Below, piece after piece: positions 1-6,673 of a stretch of 9,853 nucleotides of DNA. How positions within the stretch are numbered: position 1 is the first letter of the stretch; each line of letters starts with the position of its first letter. A program made the position numbers and the translations under genes. This DNA comes from Bacillota bacterium (GTDB taxonomy: Bacteria > Bacillota > Clostridia > Christensenellales > Aristaeellaceae): the NCBI GenBank assembly GCA_023404715.1, contig JAEYAR010000156.1, positions 1 to 9,853 of the forward strand, in the 5' to 3' direction. The notes below the pieces were generated by a model. It did no database searches. It saw only the letters and a list, made by a program, of their open reading frames with translations, and was not told where the DNA came from.

Positions 1-447
1 GAGCTGACCACGCTGGGCTGCCTGCTGCAGTTTATCGGCCTCACCTGCGCGCAGGGCGCTTATCGCGCGGTCGAGGCGCCGGACGATCCGCAGGCGCGGC
101 GCATCGGGCAGCTCAAGCGCGTGCTGGAGCTGATTGAGTCTGCTTACCGCGAGCCGCTTACGCTCAGCCGCCTGGCGGCGGAGGCCGGCATGGCGCCCAA
201 GTACTTCTGCCGCTTCTTCAAAGAGGCGACGCACCGCACGGCCATCGAATACCTGCGCTATTACCGCATCGAAAAGGCCTGCGTGCTGCTCGCATCGGGC
301 GACTGCTCGGTCACCGACGCGGCGCTGGATACAGGATTCGGGGACGTGGCCTATTTCATCCGCACATTCAAACGCCTCAAGGGCATGACGCCCGGGCAGT
401 ACGCCCGGCGGCTCAAGCCGGAGGGGGAGCTGCGGGATACTCAATAA
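1..447 (+). CDS. AraC-family transcriptional regulator, C-terminal part (5' end cut by window edge)
   Basis: This is the DNA-binding end of an AraC/XylS-family activator. The reading frame is open from base 1 and stops with TAA at 445-447, giving 148 visible residues. The start and any N-terminal sugar-sensing (cupin) domain lie outside the window. Two helix-turn-helix units are visible: the first around residues 53-75 (LTLSRLAAEAGMAPKYFCRF) and the second around 103-130. The second ends in the family signature GFGDVAYFIRTFKRLKGMTPGQYA, shown here as its parts GFGDVAYFIRTFK and GMTPGQY. Members of this family usually activate sugar-use or stress genes. Its targets are probably upstream of the window, since it converges on the transporter operon rather than sharing its promoter. 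Family assignment is secure, but the ligand is unknown. Confidence 0.93.
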   Translation, partial: ELTTLGCLLQFIGLTCAQGAYRAVEAPDDPQARRIGQLKRVLELIESAYREPLTLSRLAAEAGMAPKYFCRFFKEATHRTAIEYLRYYRIEKACVLLASGDCSVTDAALDTGFGDVAYFIRTFKRLKGMTPGQYARRLKPEGELRDTQ

Positions 448-465
448 GCATCGCTCAGCAAATAA

Positions 466-488
466 AATTCGAATCATTTTCTCGAATT
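466..488. repeat. AT-rich inverted repeat after the AraC gene
   Basis: AATTCGA (466-472) and TCGAATT (482-488) form a 7-bp stem with a 9-base loop, 19 bases past the AraC stop codon. The downstream side reads GGCTTTTATC, a weak T tract. It may be a poor intrinsic terminator or just local symmetry. Confidence is low. Confidence 0.3.
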
Positions 489-583
489 GGCTTTTATCAT
501 CCGGCGAAACAGGCCCCTCTTCTTCGAAACCTAGCCGGCGCAAACACAAAAAAGCCGCGAAGCGTCCGGATGTATCATTGCAC

Positions 584-615
584 AAGGCCATGCTTTAACG
601 CCAAAGCATGGCCTT
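584..615. terminator. Perfect 13-bp hairpin between convergent genes
   Basis: AAGGCCATGCTTT (584-596) is the exact reverse complement of AAAGCATGGCCTT (603-615), with a 6-base loop AACGCC. It lies between the 3' ends of the AraC gene (+) and the MalG-like permease (-), about 62 bases beyond the permease stop. Neither flank has a long T run, apart from the stem's own TT, so it could be a bidirectional terminator or a 3'-end stabiliser. It shares the core GGCCATGC/GCATGGCC with the hairpin at 8196-8226. Confidence 0.7.
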
Positions 616-677
616 CTGCTATCAATTTATATGGCTGTCGGTTCAAATATAAACGTTCGCAGCAAAACGGCAATCCG

Positions 678-1523
678 TCAGCCCTTTACGCCCGTGAGGC
701 TGATCCCCTCGATCAGATAGCGCTGGCCGAAGAAGAACAGCACGACCACCGGGATGATCGCGACGGTGGATGCGGCCATCATCAGATGCCATTGCGCGGA
801 ATAGGTGCCCATGAACTGTTGCAGGCCGAGCGCTACGGTGTAGCGCGACTCGGAATTGAGGTATACCAATGGGCCCAGGAAGTCGTTCCAGCTCGCCAGA
901 AATGAAAAGATCGCCACGGTGATGATCGCGGGCTTGGTGAGGGGCAGGATGATGCGCGTAAAGATGACGATGTGCCCCGCCCCGTCGACAAAAGCGGCTT
1001 CGTCGTACTCGCGCGGAATTCCCCGGAAAAACTGACGCAGGAGAAAAACGTTGGACATGCCCCCGCCCAGCCACGCCGGCAAGATGAGCGGCCAATACGT
1101 ATCGATCGCATGCACGGTCTTCCAGCCGATAAAGAGCGGGATGAGCGTCACCGCGAAGGGCAGCATCATGCCCGTCATCAGGAGGCCGAAGATCTTGTCG
1201 CGTCCCGGCCATTGGACGCGGGAGAAGGCGTAGGCCGAAAGCGTGCTCGATACGACCGTCCCCAGCACCGTCATCAACGTGATGAAACTCGTGTTCAAAT
1301 AGTACTGCCCAAAGGGCACCGCGCTCATCGCCTGGCTGTAATTGCCCCATTCGACCGGGTCCGGCAATAGAATAGGCGGCACCGTAAAAATCTGATACAT
1401 CGGCATCAACGAGCTGCGCACCATCCATACAAAGGGCAGCAGGTAAAAGGCGGACAGCAGCAAGAGCACGACGTAGAGGAAAAAGCGGGCGACGCTCTTT
1501 TTTCCGCGGATTTTTTTGCTCAT
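678..1523 (-). CDS. CUT1-type sugar ABC transporter permease, MalG-like
   Basis: This is an inner-membrane permease subunit of a carbohydrate ABC importer (binding-protein-dependent transport, CUT1/MalG group), 281 residues, the usual length. The protein begins MSKKIRGKKS followed by a hydrophobic segment at residues about 12-33. Further membrane segments lie near 80-100, 110-133, 145-165, 197-217 and 250-268. The EAA loop that docks the ATPase is clear at 172-198 (EYDEAAFVDGAG, then IILPLTKP). The ATG at 1523 overlaps the TGA of the preceding permease by four bases (ATGA), which fixes the start and implies translational coupling. Longer in-frame upstream starts lie inside the preceding gene and are rejected. 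It is the last gene of the minus-strand operon, and no ATPase gene follows it. Confidence 0.93.
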   Translation of the reverse strand: MSKKIRGKKSVARFFLYVVLLLLSAFYLLPFVWMVRSSLMPMYQIFTVPPILLPDPVEWGNYSQAMSAVPFGQYYLNTSFITLMTVLGTVVSSTLSAYAFSRVQWPGRDKIFGLLMTGMMLPFAVTLIPLFIGWKTVHAIDTYWPLILPAWLGGGMSNVFLLRQFFRGIPREYDEAAFVDGAGHIVIFTRIILPLTKPAIITVAIFSFLASWNDFLGPLVYLNSESRYTVALGLQQFMGTYSAQWHLMMAASTVAIIPVVVLFFFGQRYLIEGISLTGVKG

Positions 1524-2452
1524 TTTCCCGCCCCCTCGTAGTACACCCAGCGCTTGGCGGACCGAAACGCGAGCAGCGTGAGCAGGGCGATCAGGGCGAA
1601 CAGCACCCAGGCGATCGCGCTGGCCGAGCCCATCTTGGAAAACGCGAAGGCCTGCCGGTACAGGTAATACGCGTAGAACAAGCTCGCGTTGTTCGGCCCG
1701 CCGCCCGTCATGACGTACGCCTGCGTGAAGGACTGCATGCCCCCGATGATGCACATGATGAGGTTGTAAAAGATTGTGGGGGACATCATGGGGATCGTGA
1801 TGTGAAAGAGCTTTATAAAGAAGCCCGCGCCGTCGATCTCCGCGGATTCGTAGAGCTGGCGCGGCACGTCCTGCAACCCGGCCAGAAAGATGATCATCGT
1901 CGCGCCAACGCTCCAGTTGCTCATGAGCGCGAGCGATGGGATGACGGAGGCCTCCGCAAAGATCCACCTGCACGTCGGCAGCCCGACGAGCGAGAGGAGG
2001 TTGTTCAACGCGCCGAGGCTCGGATCCATCAGGAAGATCCAGATCATGGAGGAAGCGACCGCCGGGACGATCGAGGGCAGGTAAAAGATCGTCCGAAAGA
2101 TAGAGCGCCCCCGCACGCTTTGGTTGAGCAGCATCGCCATCGCGAACGCAAAGACGATGTTCATCGGGATCGCGAGCGCACAGTAGTACAGCGTCACGCT
2201 GAGCGACCGATAAAAGTACGGGTCGCTGCCCGAAAAAAGCGCGCGGTAATTGGCGAGGCCGATCAGCTCCGGCTTGTTGACGAGCTCTAGATTCGTAAAG
2301 CTATAATATAGGCTGATGAGCATCGGCATGATCGAAAACAGAAGGAAGCCCAACAGGATCGGCGCGCCAAAGCCCAAGCCTGCGAGCAGATCGTGGCGCT
2401 GTCGCCGGGTCATCGCCGGCTTTTCCTTGGGCACGGTAGATCGAAGGGCCAT
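1520..2452 (-). CDS. CUT1-type sugar ABC transporter permease, MalF-like
   Basis: This is the first of two permease subunits forming the membrane channel of the importer, 310 residues. A hydrophobic segment at residues about 24-50 is followed by further segments near 84-108, 124-143, 171-192, 225-240 and 279-297. The EAA loop is at 201-225 (YESAEIDGAGFF, then ITIPMMSP). The conserved MTGGGPNNAS element follows at 248-257, as usual for MalF/UgpA-type proteins. The start was set at 2452 (MALRSTV) because GGGAGTGG lies a few bases upstream. The frame stays open to 2581, but that extension is proline/arginine-rich and crosses the intergenic stem-loop. The TGA overlaps the start of the MalG-like gene, so the two are coupled. 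Confidence 0.92.
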   Translation of the reverse strand: MALRSTVPKEKPAMTRRQRHDLLAGLGFGAPILLGFLLFSIMPMLISLYYSFTNLELVNKPELIGLANYRALFSGSDPYFYRSLSVTLYYCALAIPMNIVFAFAMAMLLNQSVRGRSIFRTIFYLPSIVPAVASSMIWIFLMDPSLGALNNLLSLVGLPTCRWIFAEASVIPSLALMSNWSVGATMIIFLAGLQDVPRQLYESAEIDGAGFFIKLFHITIPMMSPTIFYNLIMCIIGGMQSFTQAYVMTGGGPNNASLFYAYYLYRQAFAFSKMGSASAIAWVLFALIALLTLLAFRSAKRWVYYEGAGK

Positions 2453-2512
2453 CGTTCCACTCCCTTTCATGTGCATACGTCGTAACGGAGGAAAAACGCC
2501 TGCCGATCGCGA

Positions 2513-2559
2513 CCCGGCGCGCCGGGGGATGGCGCACAGAGGGCTGTGCGCCTCCCCGG
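2513..2559 (-). promoter_or_regulatory. GC-rich intercistronic stem-loop between binding protein and MalF-like gene
   Basis: The 133-base gap between the binding-protein stop and the MalF start holds a strong hairpin. GGCGCACAG (2531-2539) pairs with CTGTGCGCC (2544-2552) around the loop AGGG. The stem continues with CCGGGG (2522-2527) against CCCCGG (2554-2559), with a small bulge. It overlaps a perfect 14-base palindrome, CCCGGCGCGCCGGG (2513-2526). No T run follows directly on the minus strand, so it is more likely a 3'-end protector or attenuator than a full terminator. In comparable operons such elements keep binding-protein mRNA more abundant than permease mRNA. Confidence 0.65.
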
Positions 2560-2585
2560 TGGCTATGCCGTATCGGTCCATCTGT

Positions 2586-3911
2586 TTACATCGAATAGAA
2601 GCCTTCGATCAGCGGCAGCACCTTGGGCTCGATCTCCCGCACCGCCTGCTCTGCGGTCTTGTCGCCCAGCCATACGGACTGCAGCGCCGGGCTCACGAGC
2701 GCCTCGATCTGGTCGAAGTTGATGATCTGCGTCTCCGGATCGTAGGTGTTACACGCGAGCGGTGTCGTCATACACGCCTGCTGAAAGCCTTCCGGGCGTC
2801 CGGGCAGCGTCGGGGATGCCCACTTTTCGATGAGCTCCGGTTCGGTATACCACTTGGGCATGGCCGGCAGCCACAGCCCCCGGTGCAGGTCGATCGCCTG
2901 TTCGGGGTCCATGACCCACTTGTATAGCTCCCAAGCTTCCTTCGGGTGCTCGGTGCTCTTCATGATGCACAGCGTACCGCTGGTGATGATGTATTTCAGC
3001 TCCTGCATCTTGGGCAGCACGCCGACGCCCCACGCGAAGTTCGGGATGAGCGCCAGGTCCGCCATGCTCCAGGTGCCGTCGATCGCCATGGCCACCATGC
3101 CGCTCTGCAAGCGCGTCGCGATGTTGGGCAGCGCCATCGTCACCTCGGGGCATACGTGGTGTACGTGGATGAGATCCGCTATCTTTTGCAGCGCATCGAT
3201 CGCCTCGGGGCTGGTGAGGCCAAAGCCCTTGCCATCCTCGGTCACGATATCGCCGCCGTTGGAGCGGACCATCGTCAGCCAGCCTGCCCACCAATAGGGG
3301 AAGCTGAGCCCGTACTGCTTGATGTGCTTGGCGTCAAACGCCGGGTCGTTCGCGTCGCGGCCCTTGGTATCAAGGGTGAGCCGCTTGGCTACCTCCAGCA
3401 TCTCATCCCAGGTCCAGGCCTTCTCCTCGTCGACCGGCGGATACGCGATGCCCGCCTCGTCGAACAGCTTTTTGTTGTACATCATCGTCTGAAATCCGTT
3501 AGCGATGAAGCCGCCGAAGCTCTTTCCCTCTTCCCACTCGTACCAGGCGAAATCGAACATGTCGTCTTTTTGATAGGTCGGGTCGTCGGCCATGAAGTCG
3601 TAGACGTTCCAGACCTTGTCTTCCTTCGCCCAGCTGTAGCTCATGATGTTGCCATAAGCCAAATCCGGCTCTGTACCGCTGGCGATCATGGTCTGCATCT
3701 TGGTCTGAAAGTCGTTCGGGATATGCATGAGCTCTACCTTGACGTTCGGGTAGGCCTCCATGAATTTCTTCACGGTGCTCTCCATGTTCTGTTTTTCGCC
3801 GACGCCGCCCCAGTAAGCGAGGCGCAAATTCACGGTCTCCTCCGCCGAAGCGGCGGTGCACAGGCCGCAGATCATAACAGCGGCCATAAGCAGGCTCAAT
3901 AGCTTTTTCAT
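2586..3911 (-). CDS. Extracellular sugar-binding protein of CUT1 ABC transporter (SBP family 1)
   Basis: This 441-residue substrate-binding protein captures an oligosaccharide outside the membrane and hands it to the two permeases encoded downstream. The signal peptide covers residues 1-23 (MKKLL, a hydrophobic stretch, then TAASA before EE), fitting signal peptidase I cleavage. There are two cysteines in the signal region, but no good lipobox (L-[AS]-[GA]-C). The mature part starts with VNLRLAYWGG and contains NVKVELMHIPNDFQTKMQ and SGTEPDLAYG, typical of the MalE/UgpB-like fold. The later WAGWLTMVRSNGGDIV and DGTWSMADLA also fit family 1 binding proteins. The ATG at 3911 has AAGGAG about 12 bases upstream. 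Ligand specificity cannot be read from sequence, but the GH172 gene upstream suggests a furanosyl oligosaccharide. Confidence 0.93.
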   Translation of the reverse strand: MKKLLSLLMAAVMICGLCTAASAEETVNLRLAYWGGVGEKQNMESTVKKFMEAYPNVKVELMHIPNDFQTKMQTMIASGTEPDLAYGNIMSYSWAKEDKVWNVYDFMADDPTYQKDDMFDFAWYEWEEGKSFGGFIANGFQTMMYNKKLFDEAGIAYPPVDEEKAWTWDEMLEVAKRLTLDTKGRDANDPAFDAKHIKQYGLSFPYWWAGWLTMVRSNGGDIVTEDGKGFGLTSPEAIDALQKIADLIHVHHVCPEVTMALPNIATRLQSGMVAMAIDGTWSMADLALIPNFAWGVGVLPKMQELKYIITSGTLCIMKSTEHPKEAWELYKWVMDPEQAIDLHRGLWLPAMPKWYTEPELIEKWASPTLPGRPEGFQQACMTTPLACNTYDPETQIINFDQIEALVSPALQSVWLGDKTAEQAVREIEPKVLPLIEGFYSM

Positions 3912-3980
3912 AGCGAAATGCTCCTTCTTCGTCGTATCGCGTCTTCCTCATTTTCTTCAAGACCCCAGTTACCCGCAAAG

Positions 3981-3990
3981 CCTCCTTTCT
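3981..3990 (-). promoter_or_regulatory. STAB-SD-like sequence without a usable start codon
   Basis: On the minus strand the sequence AGAAAGGAGG lies in the 89-base gap between the GH172 stop and the binding-protein gene, about 70 bases upstream of that gene's ATG. The gene has its own AAGGAG. Only a TTG lies close behind this site, and at two bases it is too near to start from. GAAAGGAGG matches the STAB-SD element described for Bacillus thuringiensis cry3A, where ribosome binding protects an mRNA 5' end. The function here is inferred. Confidence 0.5.
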
Positions 3991-4000
3991 GCGTTTTCTA

Positions 4001-5059
4001 TCAACGATCCCAGCGCATCGCGCATTCCGGCAGCTTTTCTAACGCGATGTGCGGTTCGGATTGATACCAGTAAGCGACGGATGATATGTCCTCTGCCAAG
4101 GGATGGAACCCTCCCTTGCGCCAACAGTTGAGCGTGTCCACCGTCACCTTGATGTCCTTTGAAAACCCCACGCAGTCGAGCAGATGCCACCGGTACAGGC
4201 TGAACCTGCGCCCGCCGTTCCTATTGTCGCGCCGCGCGAGCGGCATGCCGAGGTAGGGGGTGGAAAAGGGCTGTTCGTCGTTTTCGCAGCGGTCCGTATT
4301 GAACGAAGAGAATCCCCAGGCGCCGCCGAAGTAATCCTCCGTCCCGTTGTCGGCCAACGTAGGGTAGCGCGCATCTCCATCCAGATAGAACTTCACTTCG
4401 CCCTCGCCCCACCAGTTACTGCTCAGCGCGTTCCAGGCGAGGTAGGTGCCCACATAGTTGCCGCATCCCTTTACGCCGTCGAGAATCGTATAGACCGGCC
4501 TGTCCAACGTCGTCTGCGCCCGGCGGTACTGGGCATGAAAGGTGAGTACATCCTGCGCAACGTCGCACAGCTCGTACAAAATGCGATAGGCGACGCAGGC
4601 GACCTTCTCATGCCCGTCGTTCGTAAGCGTAAAGCGCGCACGCCTTCGAAACGGCATCTGCCAATACGCGTTGTACGCGTTCCTGGGGTTTGCGCAAACG
4701 ACCGCCGAACAGACCGGGTGTTTGTCCGAGTCAAAGCCGTTCGCGAAAAACGCGCCGACCGGACATTCCACGGAGGGCACATCCTCCCCATCCCAATAAA
4801 TCCGAAGCACGAGCTCCGACTGATAAAAGTGACTTGTGGTAAAAAACATTTCGTTTATGCATCCCGGGCCCTCGATATCCGCAAGAACCACCGTTTCCCC
4901 GGCGTCGACCTGAAGAAAGGGATGCACCTTGTACGGGTCGTCGAAGACCACATGGTTCGGCCGGTGCTGGGGCGTGCAGGCGCCCCCCGGCGCGCCTGTC
5001 GGATTCTCCGCTGATACCTGGCGCGTCACGCGCGGTCTTTCAAAGGGATATGATTGCAT
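4001..5059 (-). CDS. DUF2961 / glycoside hydrolase family 172 protein
   Basis: This is a predicted cytoplasmic glycoside hydrolase of 352 residues, the normal single-domain length for DUF2961 (GH172). Characterised members act on alpha-D-fructofuranosides (difructose dianhydride I synthase/hydrolase of Bifidobacterium) or on D-arabinofuranosides of mycobacterial-type D-arabinan. The family core is clear. HPFLQVDAGETVVLADIEGPG (residues 46-66, given as HPFLQ and IEGPG) is followed by LRIYWDGEDVPSVECPVGAFF (85-105, key parts YWDGE and CPVG). Then come NWWGEGEVKFYLDGD (215-229) and NGTEDYFGGAWGF (238-250). E219 and E241 are the best candidates for nucleophile and acid/base by comparison with the family pattern. 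There is no signal peptide, so the enzyme should act after import. GAGGAGG eight bases before the ATG fixes the start. It is the first gene of the operon and is followed by its transporter. Fructoside versus arabinoside specificity is unresolved. Confidence 0.88.
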   Translation of the reverse strand: MQSYPFERPRVTRQVSAENPTGAPGGACTPQHRPNHVVFDDPYKVHPFLQVDAGETVVLADIEGPGCINEMFFTTSHFYQSELVLRIYWDGEDVPSVECPVGAFFANGFDSDKHPVCSAVVCANPRNAYNAYWQMPFRRRARFTLTNDGHEKVACVAYRILYELCDVAQDVLTFHAQYRRAQTTLDRPVYTILDGVKGCGNYVGTYLAWNALSSNWWGEGEVKFYLDGDARYPTLADNGTEDYFGGAWGFSSFNTDRCENDEQPFSTPYLGMPLARRDNRNGGRRFSLYRWHLLDCVGFSKDIKVTVDTLNCWRKGGFHPLAEDISSVAYWYQSEPHIALEKLPECAMRWDR

Positions 5060-5150
5060 CGTCTACGCCTCCTCAAATGATAGCGCCCTAGCGCCATGCG
5101 CGACGGCCATCGCTGCGGGATCGGCGCGCTCGCGCGTTATTCTTTCGAGC

Positions 5151-5160
5151 AATTAATTAA
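5151..5160 (-). promoter_or_regulatory. Candidate operator copy 1 (TTAATTAAT) downstream of the GH172 promoter
   Basis: AATTAATTAA is a near-palindrome. On the minus strand it reads TTAATTAATT, 12 bases after the -10 box, so around +7 to +16 of the predicted transcript. The same nine bases occur in the same orientation relative to transcription at the opposing promoter. The position fits a roadblock-type repressor site. The ROK protein encoded next door is the likely binder, by inference. Confidence 0.55.
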
Positions 5161-5172
5161 CTTCATGCCGTT

Positions 5173-5201
5173 ATTATATTGTCGTTTTTCGCGAATGTCA
5201 A
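5173..5201 (-). promoter_or_regulatory. Sigma-A promoter of the GH172-transporter operon
   Basis: On the minus strand, TTGACA (5201-5196) and TATAAT (5178-5173) are both perfect consensus boxes separated by exactly 17 bases. The predicted transcription start is near 5166, about 107 bases before the GH172 ATG. No comparable promoter was seen ahead of the binding protein, so this probably drives all four genes. Confidence 0.85.
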
Positions 5202-5257
5202 GCGTTTATCGCCTCTTTTTGTCCAATTCAGACGGATTTTATTTTTGAGCATACGCA

Positions 5258-5286
5258 TTGACAACGGTTTTTTGAATTGATATAAT
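5258..5286 (+). promoter_or_regulatory. Sigma-A promoter of the ROK repressor-kinase genes
   Basis: TTGACA (5258-5263) and TATAAT (5281-5286) are perfect consensus boxes with a 17-base spacer. The predicted start is near 5293, giving a leader of about 100 bases to the ATG at 5396. An unregulated promoter this strong would be unusual for a repressor gene, which suggests autoregulation through the adjacent TTAATTAAT. Confidence 0.87.
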
Positions 5287-5301
5287 GGGTTTACAGGCCA
5301 T

Positions 5302-5311
5302 ATTAATTAAT
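5302..5311 (+). promoter_or_regulatory. Candidate operator copy 2 (TTAATTAAT) downstream of the ROK promoter
   Basis: ATTAATTAAT is a perfect 10-base palindrome, 15 bases past the -10 box and about +10 of the transcript. It mirrors the copy at 5151-5160 in sequence, orientation and place. The flank upstream also resembles that of copy 1 (GGCCAT here, GGCAT there). It is a likely binding site for the ROK regulator; the binding itself is not shown. Confidence 0.55.
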
Positions 5312-5395
5312 CCGATTAAAAATATCGTCTTCCTTTGCATTTCAATCGCTTAAATGATAAGATGAAAAAAAGTCAACCCGACTGGAGGAGCCGTC

Positions 5396-6610
5396 ATGCA
5401 AAAGCAAAGCGGAAGCAACCAGGCCTCATTAAAGGAAAGCAACCTTTCCCTCATCATCCGCAGCATTCATTCATCCCCCAATTGTTCGCGCGTCTCGCTG
5501 GCCAACAAAACAGGGCTTAAGCAGGCGACCATCACGAAGATCATCGGACTGCTCATCGAATGGGGGCTCGTCTCGGAGACCGAAAGCATGGAGAGCGGCG
5601 TAGGCCGTCGCCCCATCCGCCTGACGCTCAACAGCGACCGTTACCTGCTCATCGGCGCCAGAATCAACCGCAATTACGTGCGCGTGGGCGTATACGATAT
5701 CTCCGGAAAGCTCTATTCACAGGTCGAAGAGGAGACGAACGCGGACGAAGGCGCCCTCTGCGTCATGCGTCGCCTAAAGGGGCTGCTGCGTACGGCGATC
5801 TCCGAGGCGCCCCGCACGCCCCTTGCGATCGGCATGGCGTTGCCGGGGCCGTTCGACGCAGGGCGCGGGCGCATTACGATGATGAGCGGCTTCCCCGGCT
5901 GGGAAGAGATCGATATCGAAGGCCAGCTTAAAGAAGCTTTTCACCTCCCCGTCTTTTTAGACCACGACGCCAACTGCGGCGCGCTGGCCGAATTGTGGTA
6001 CGGTGGGCACGAGAACGGCGAAAACATGCTTTATGTCGTATGCGACCGCGGCGTGGGCGCGGGCTTCATCCTGGGCGGAGAGATCTATCGCGGCGCGCAG
6101 GGGTTTGCCGGAGAGATCGGTCACGCCAGCATCAATATCTTCGGCCCCGCCTGCGAGTGCGGGAATCGCGGGTGCCTGGAGCTCTACTGCTCCACCAAGG
6201 CGCTTGAAAACGAGTACAAGCAGATCGCTTTCGACGTATTGAACCCGCCCGAGGGCGGCGGCGAGCTCTACGTGCCCGCGGATGAGATCATGCGGCGCGT
6301 GGTGCGCGGCGACGATCCGGCCGCACTGCGCGCCTATGAAAAGGTCGTCTCCTACCTCGCCTTCGGCACGGTCAGCATGATCAACACGCTCAACCCAGGC
6401 GCGGTCATTTACTCGGACAAGATCACCGCCGGCGGGGCCGCCTTCCTCGACATCGTGTCGCGGACGCTGCGCAGATACCTGATGCCGCACACGCTGGCGC
6501 ACATCACCGTCTCCACCTGCGCCATCGAGGGCGACCCCATGCTGCTGGGCGCCAGCGTTCTGGCCTTCGACCGCCTGCTCGCGCAGCCCAGCCTCACGTT
6601 CGGGCGCTAA
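5396..6610 (+). CDS. ROK-family transcriptional repressor (XylR/NagC type)
   Basis: This 404-residue sugar-responsive repressor has an N-terminal winged helix-turn-helix (residues about 15-75, with RVSLANKTGLKQATITKI as the HTH and GVGRRP as the wing). A C-terminal ROK sugar-binding domain follows. The ROK zinc motif is complete: H243, C253, C255 and C260 in EIGHASINIFG and CECGNRGC. HDANCGALAE (190-199) keeps the Asp that is catalytic in ROK kinases (D191). However, the N-terminal ATP loop DxGGT is replaced by GARINRN, so I call it a regulator rather than a kinase. GGAGGAG five bases before the ATG sets the start. It lies divergent from the GH172 operon and upstream of the sugar kinase, and probably represses both units until a sugar or sugar phosphate is present. 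The effector is unknown. Confidence 0.92.
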   Translation: MQKQSGSNQASLKESNLSLIIRSIHSSPNCSRVSLANKTGLKQATITKIIGLLIEWGLVSETESMESGVGRRPIRLTLNSDRYLLIGARINRNYVRVGVYDISGKLYSQVEEETNADEGALCVMRRLKGLLRTAISEAPRTPLAIGMALPGPFDAGRGRITMMSGFPGWEEIDIEGQLKEAFHLPVFLDHDANCGALAELWYGGHENGENMLYVVCDRGVGAGFILGGEIYRGAQGFAGEIGHASINIFGPACECGNRGCLELYCSTKALENEYKQIAFDVLNPPEGGGELYVPADEIMRRVVRGDDPAALRAYEKVVSYLAFGTVSMINTLNPGAVIYSDKITAGGAAFLDIVSRTLRRYLMPHTLAHITVSTCAIEGDPMLLGASVLAFDRLLAQPSLTFGR

Positions 6611-6673
6611 GGCCGGGCGGACGGCGAGCCGCCGGGGCGACGCAAAACCTATCGCAGACAGGAGTGTGAGCAC

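Larger units (their letters stand above)
5060..5395. promoter_or_regulatory. Divergent control region between GH172 operon and ROK-kinase operon
   Basis: These 336 bases contain no gene and are markedly AT-richer than their surroundings. They hold two outward-facing consensus promoters whose -35 boxes are 56 bases apart. Each is followed by a TTAATTAAT element and then by a leader of roughly 100 bases. I see no riboswitch, tRNA or repeat beyond the paired elements listed separately. The arrangement is typical of a sugar-use locus with a divergently placed repressor gene. Confidence 0.8.

Noticed and set aside
2453..2581. N-terminal extension of the MalF-like permease to 2581
   Set aside because: It crosses the stem-loop, has no ribosome site and no family similarity. 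The start at 2452 has a good ribosome site and gives the normal length.
3499..3978. Minus-strand frame starting at a TTG directly behind AGAAAGGAGG
   Set aside because: The spacing from the ribosome site to TTG is only two bases, and the frame overlaps most of the 5' half of the binding-protein gene in another frame with low-complexity Arg-rich sequence. The site is better explained as a STAB-SD-like element.
5195..5211. Possible catabolite-repression (cre) site overlapping the GH172 -35 region
   Set aside because: The sequence around TCAAGCG has three mismatches at fixed positions of the cre consensus, so it is not supported.
5396..6610. ROK protein as a glucokinase/fructokinase
   Set aside because: It has an N-terminal winged HTH and lacks the DxGGT ATP loop, although the Asp that is catalytic in ROK kinases is retained.
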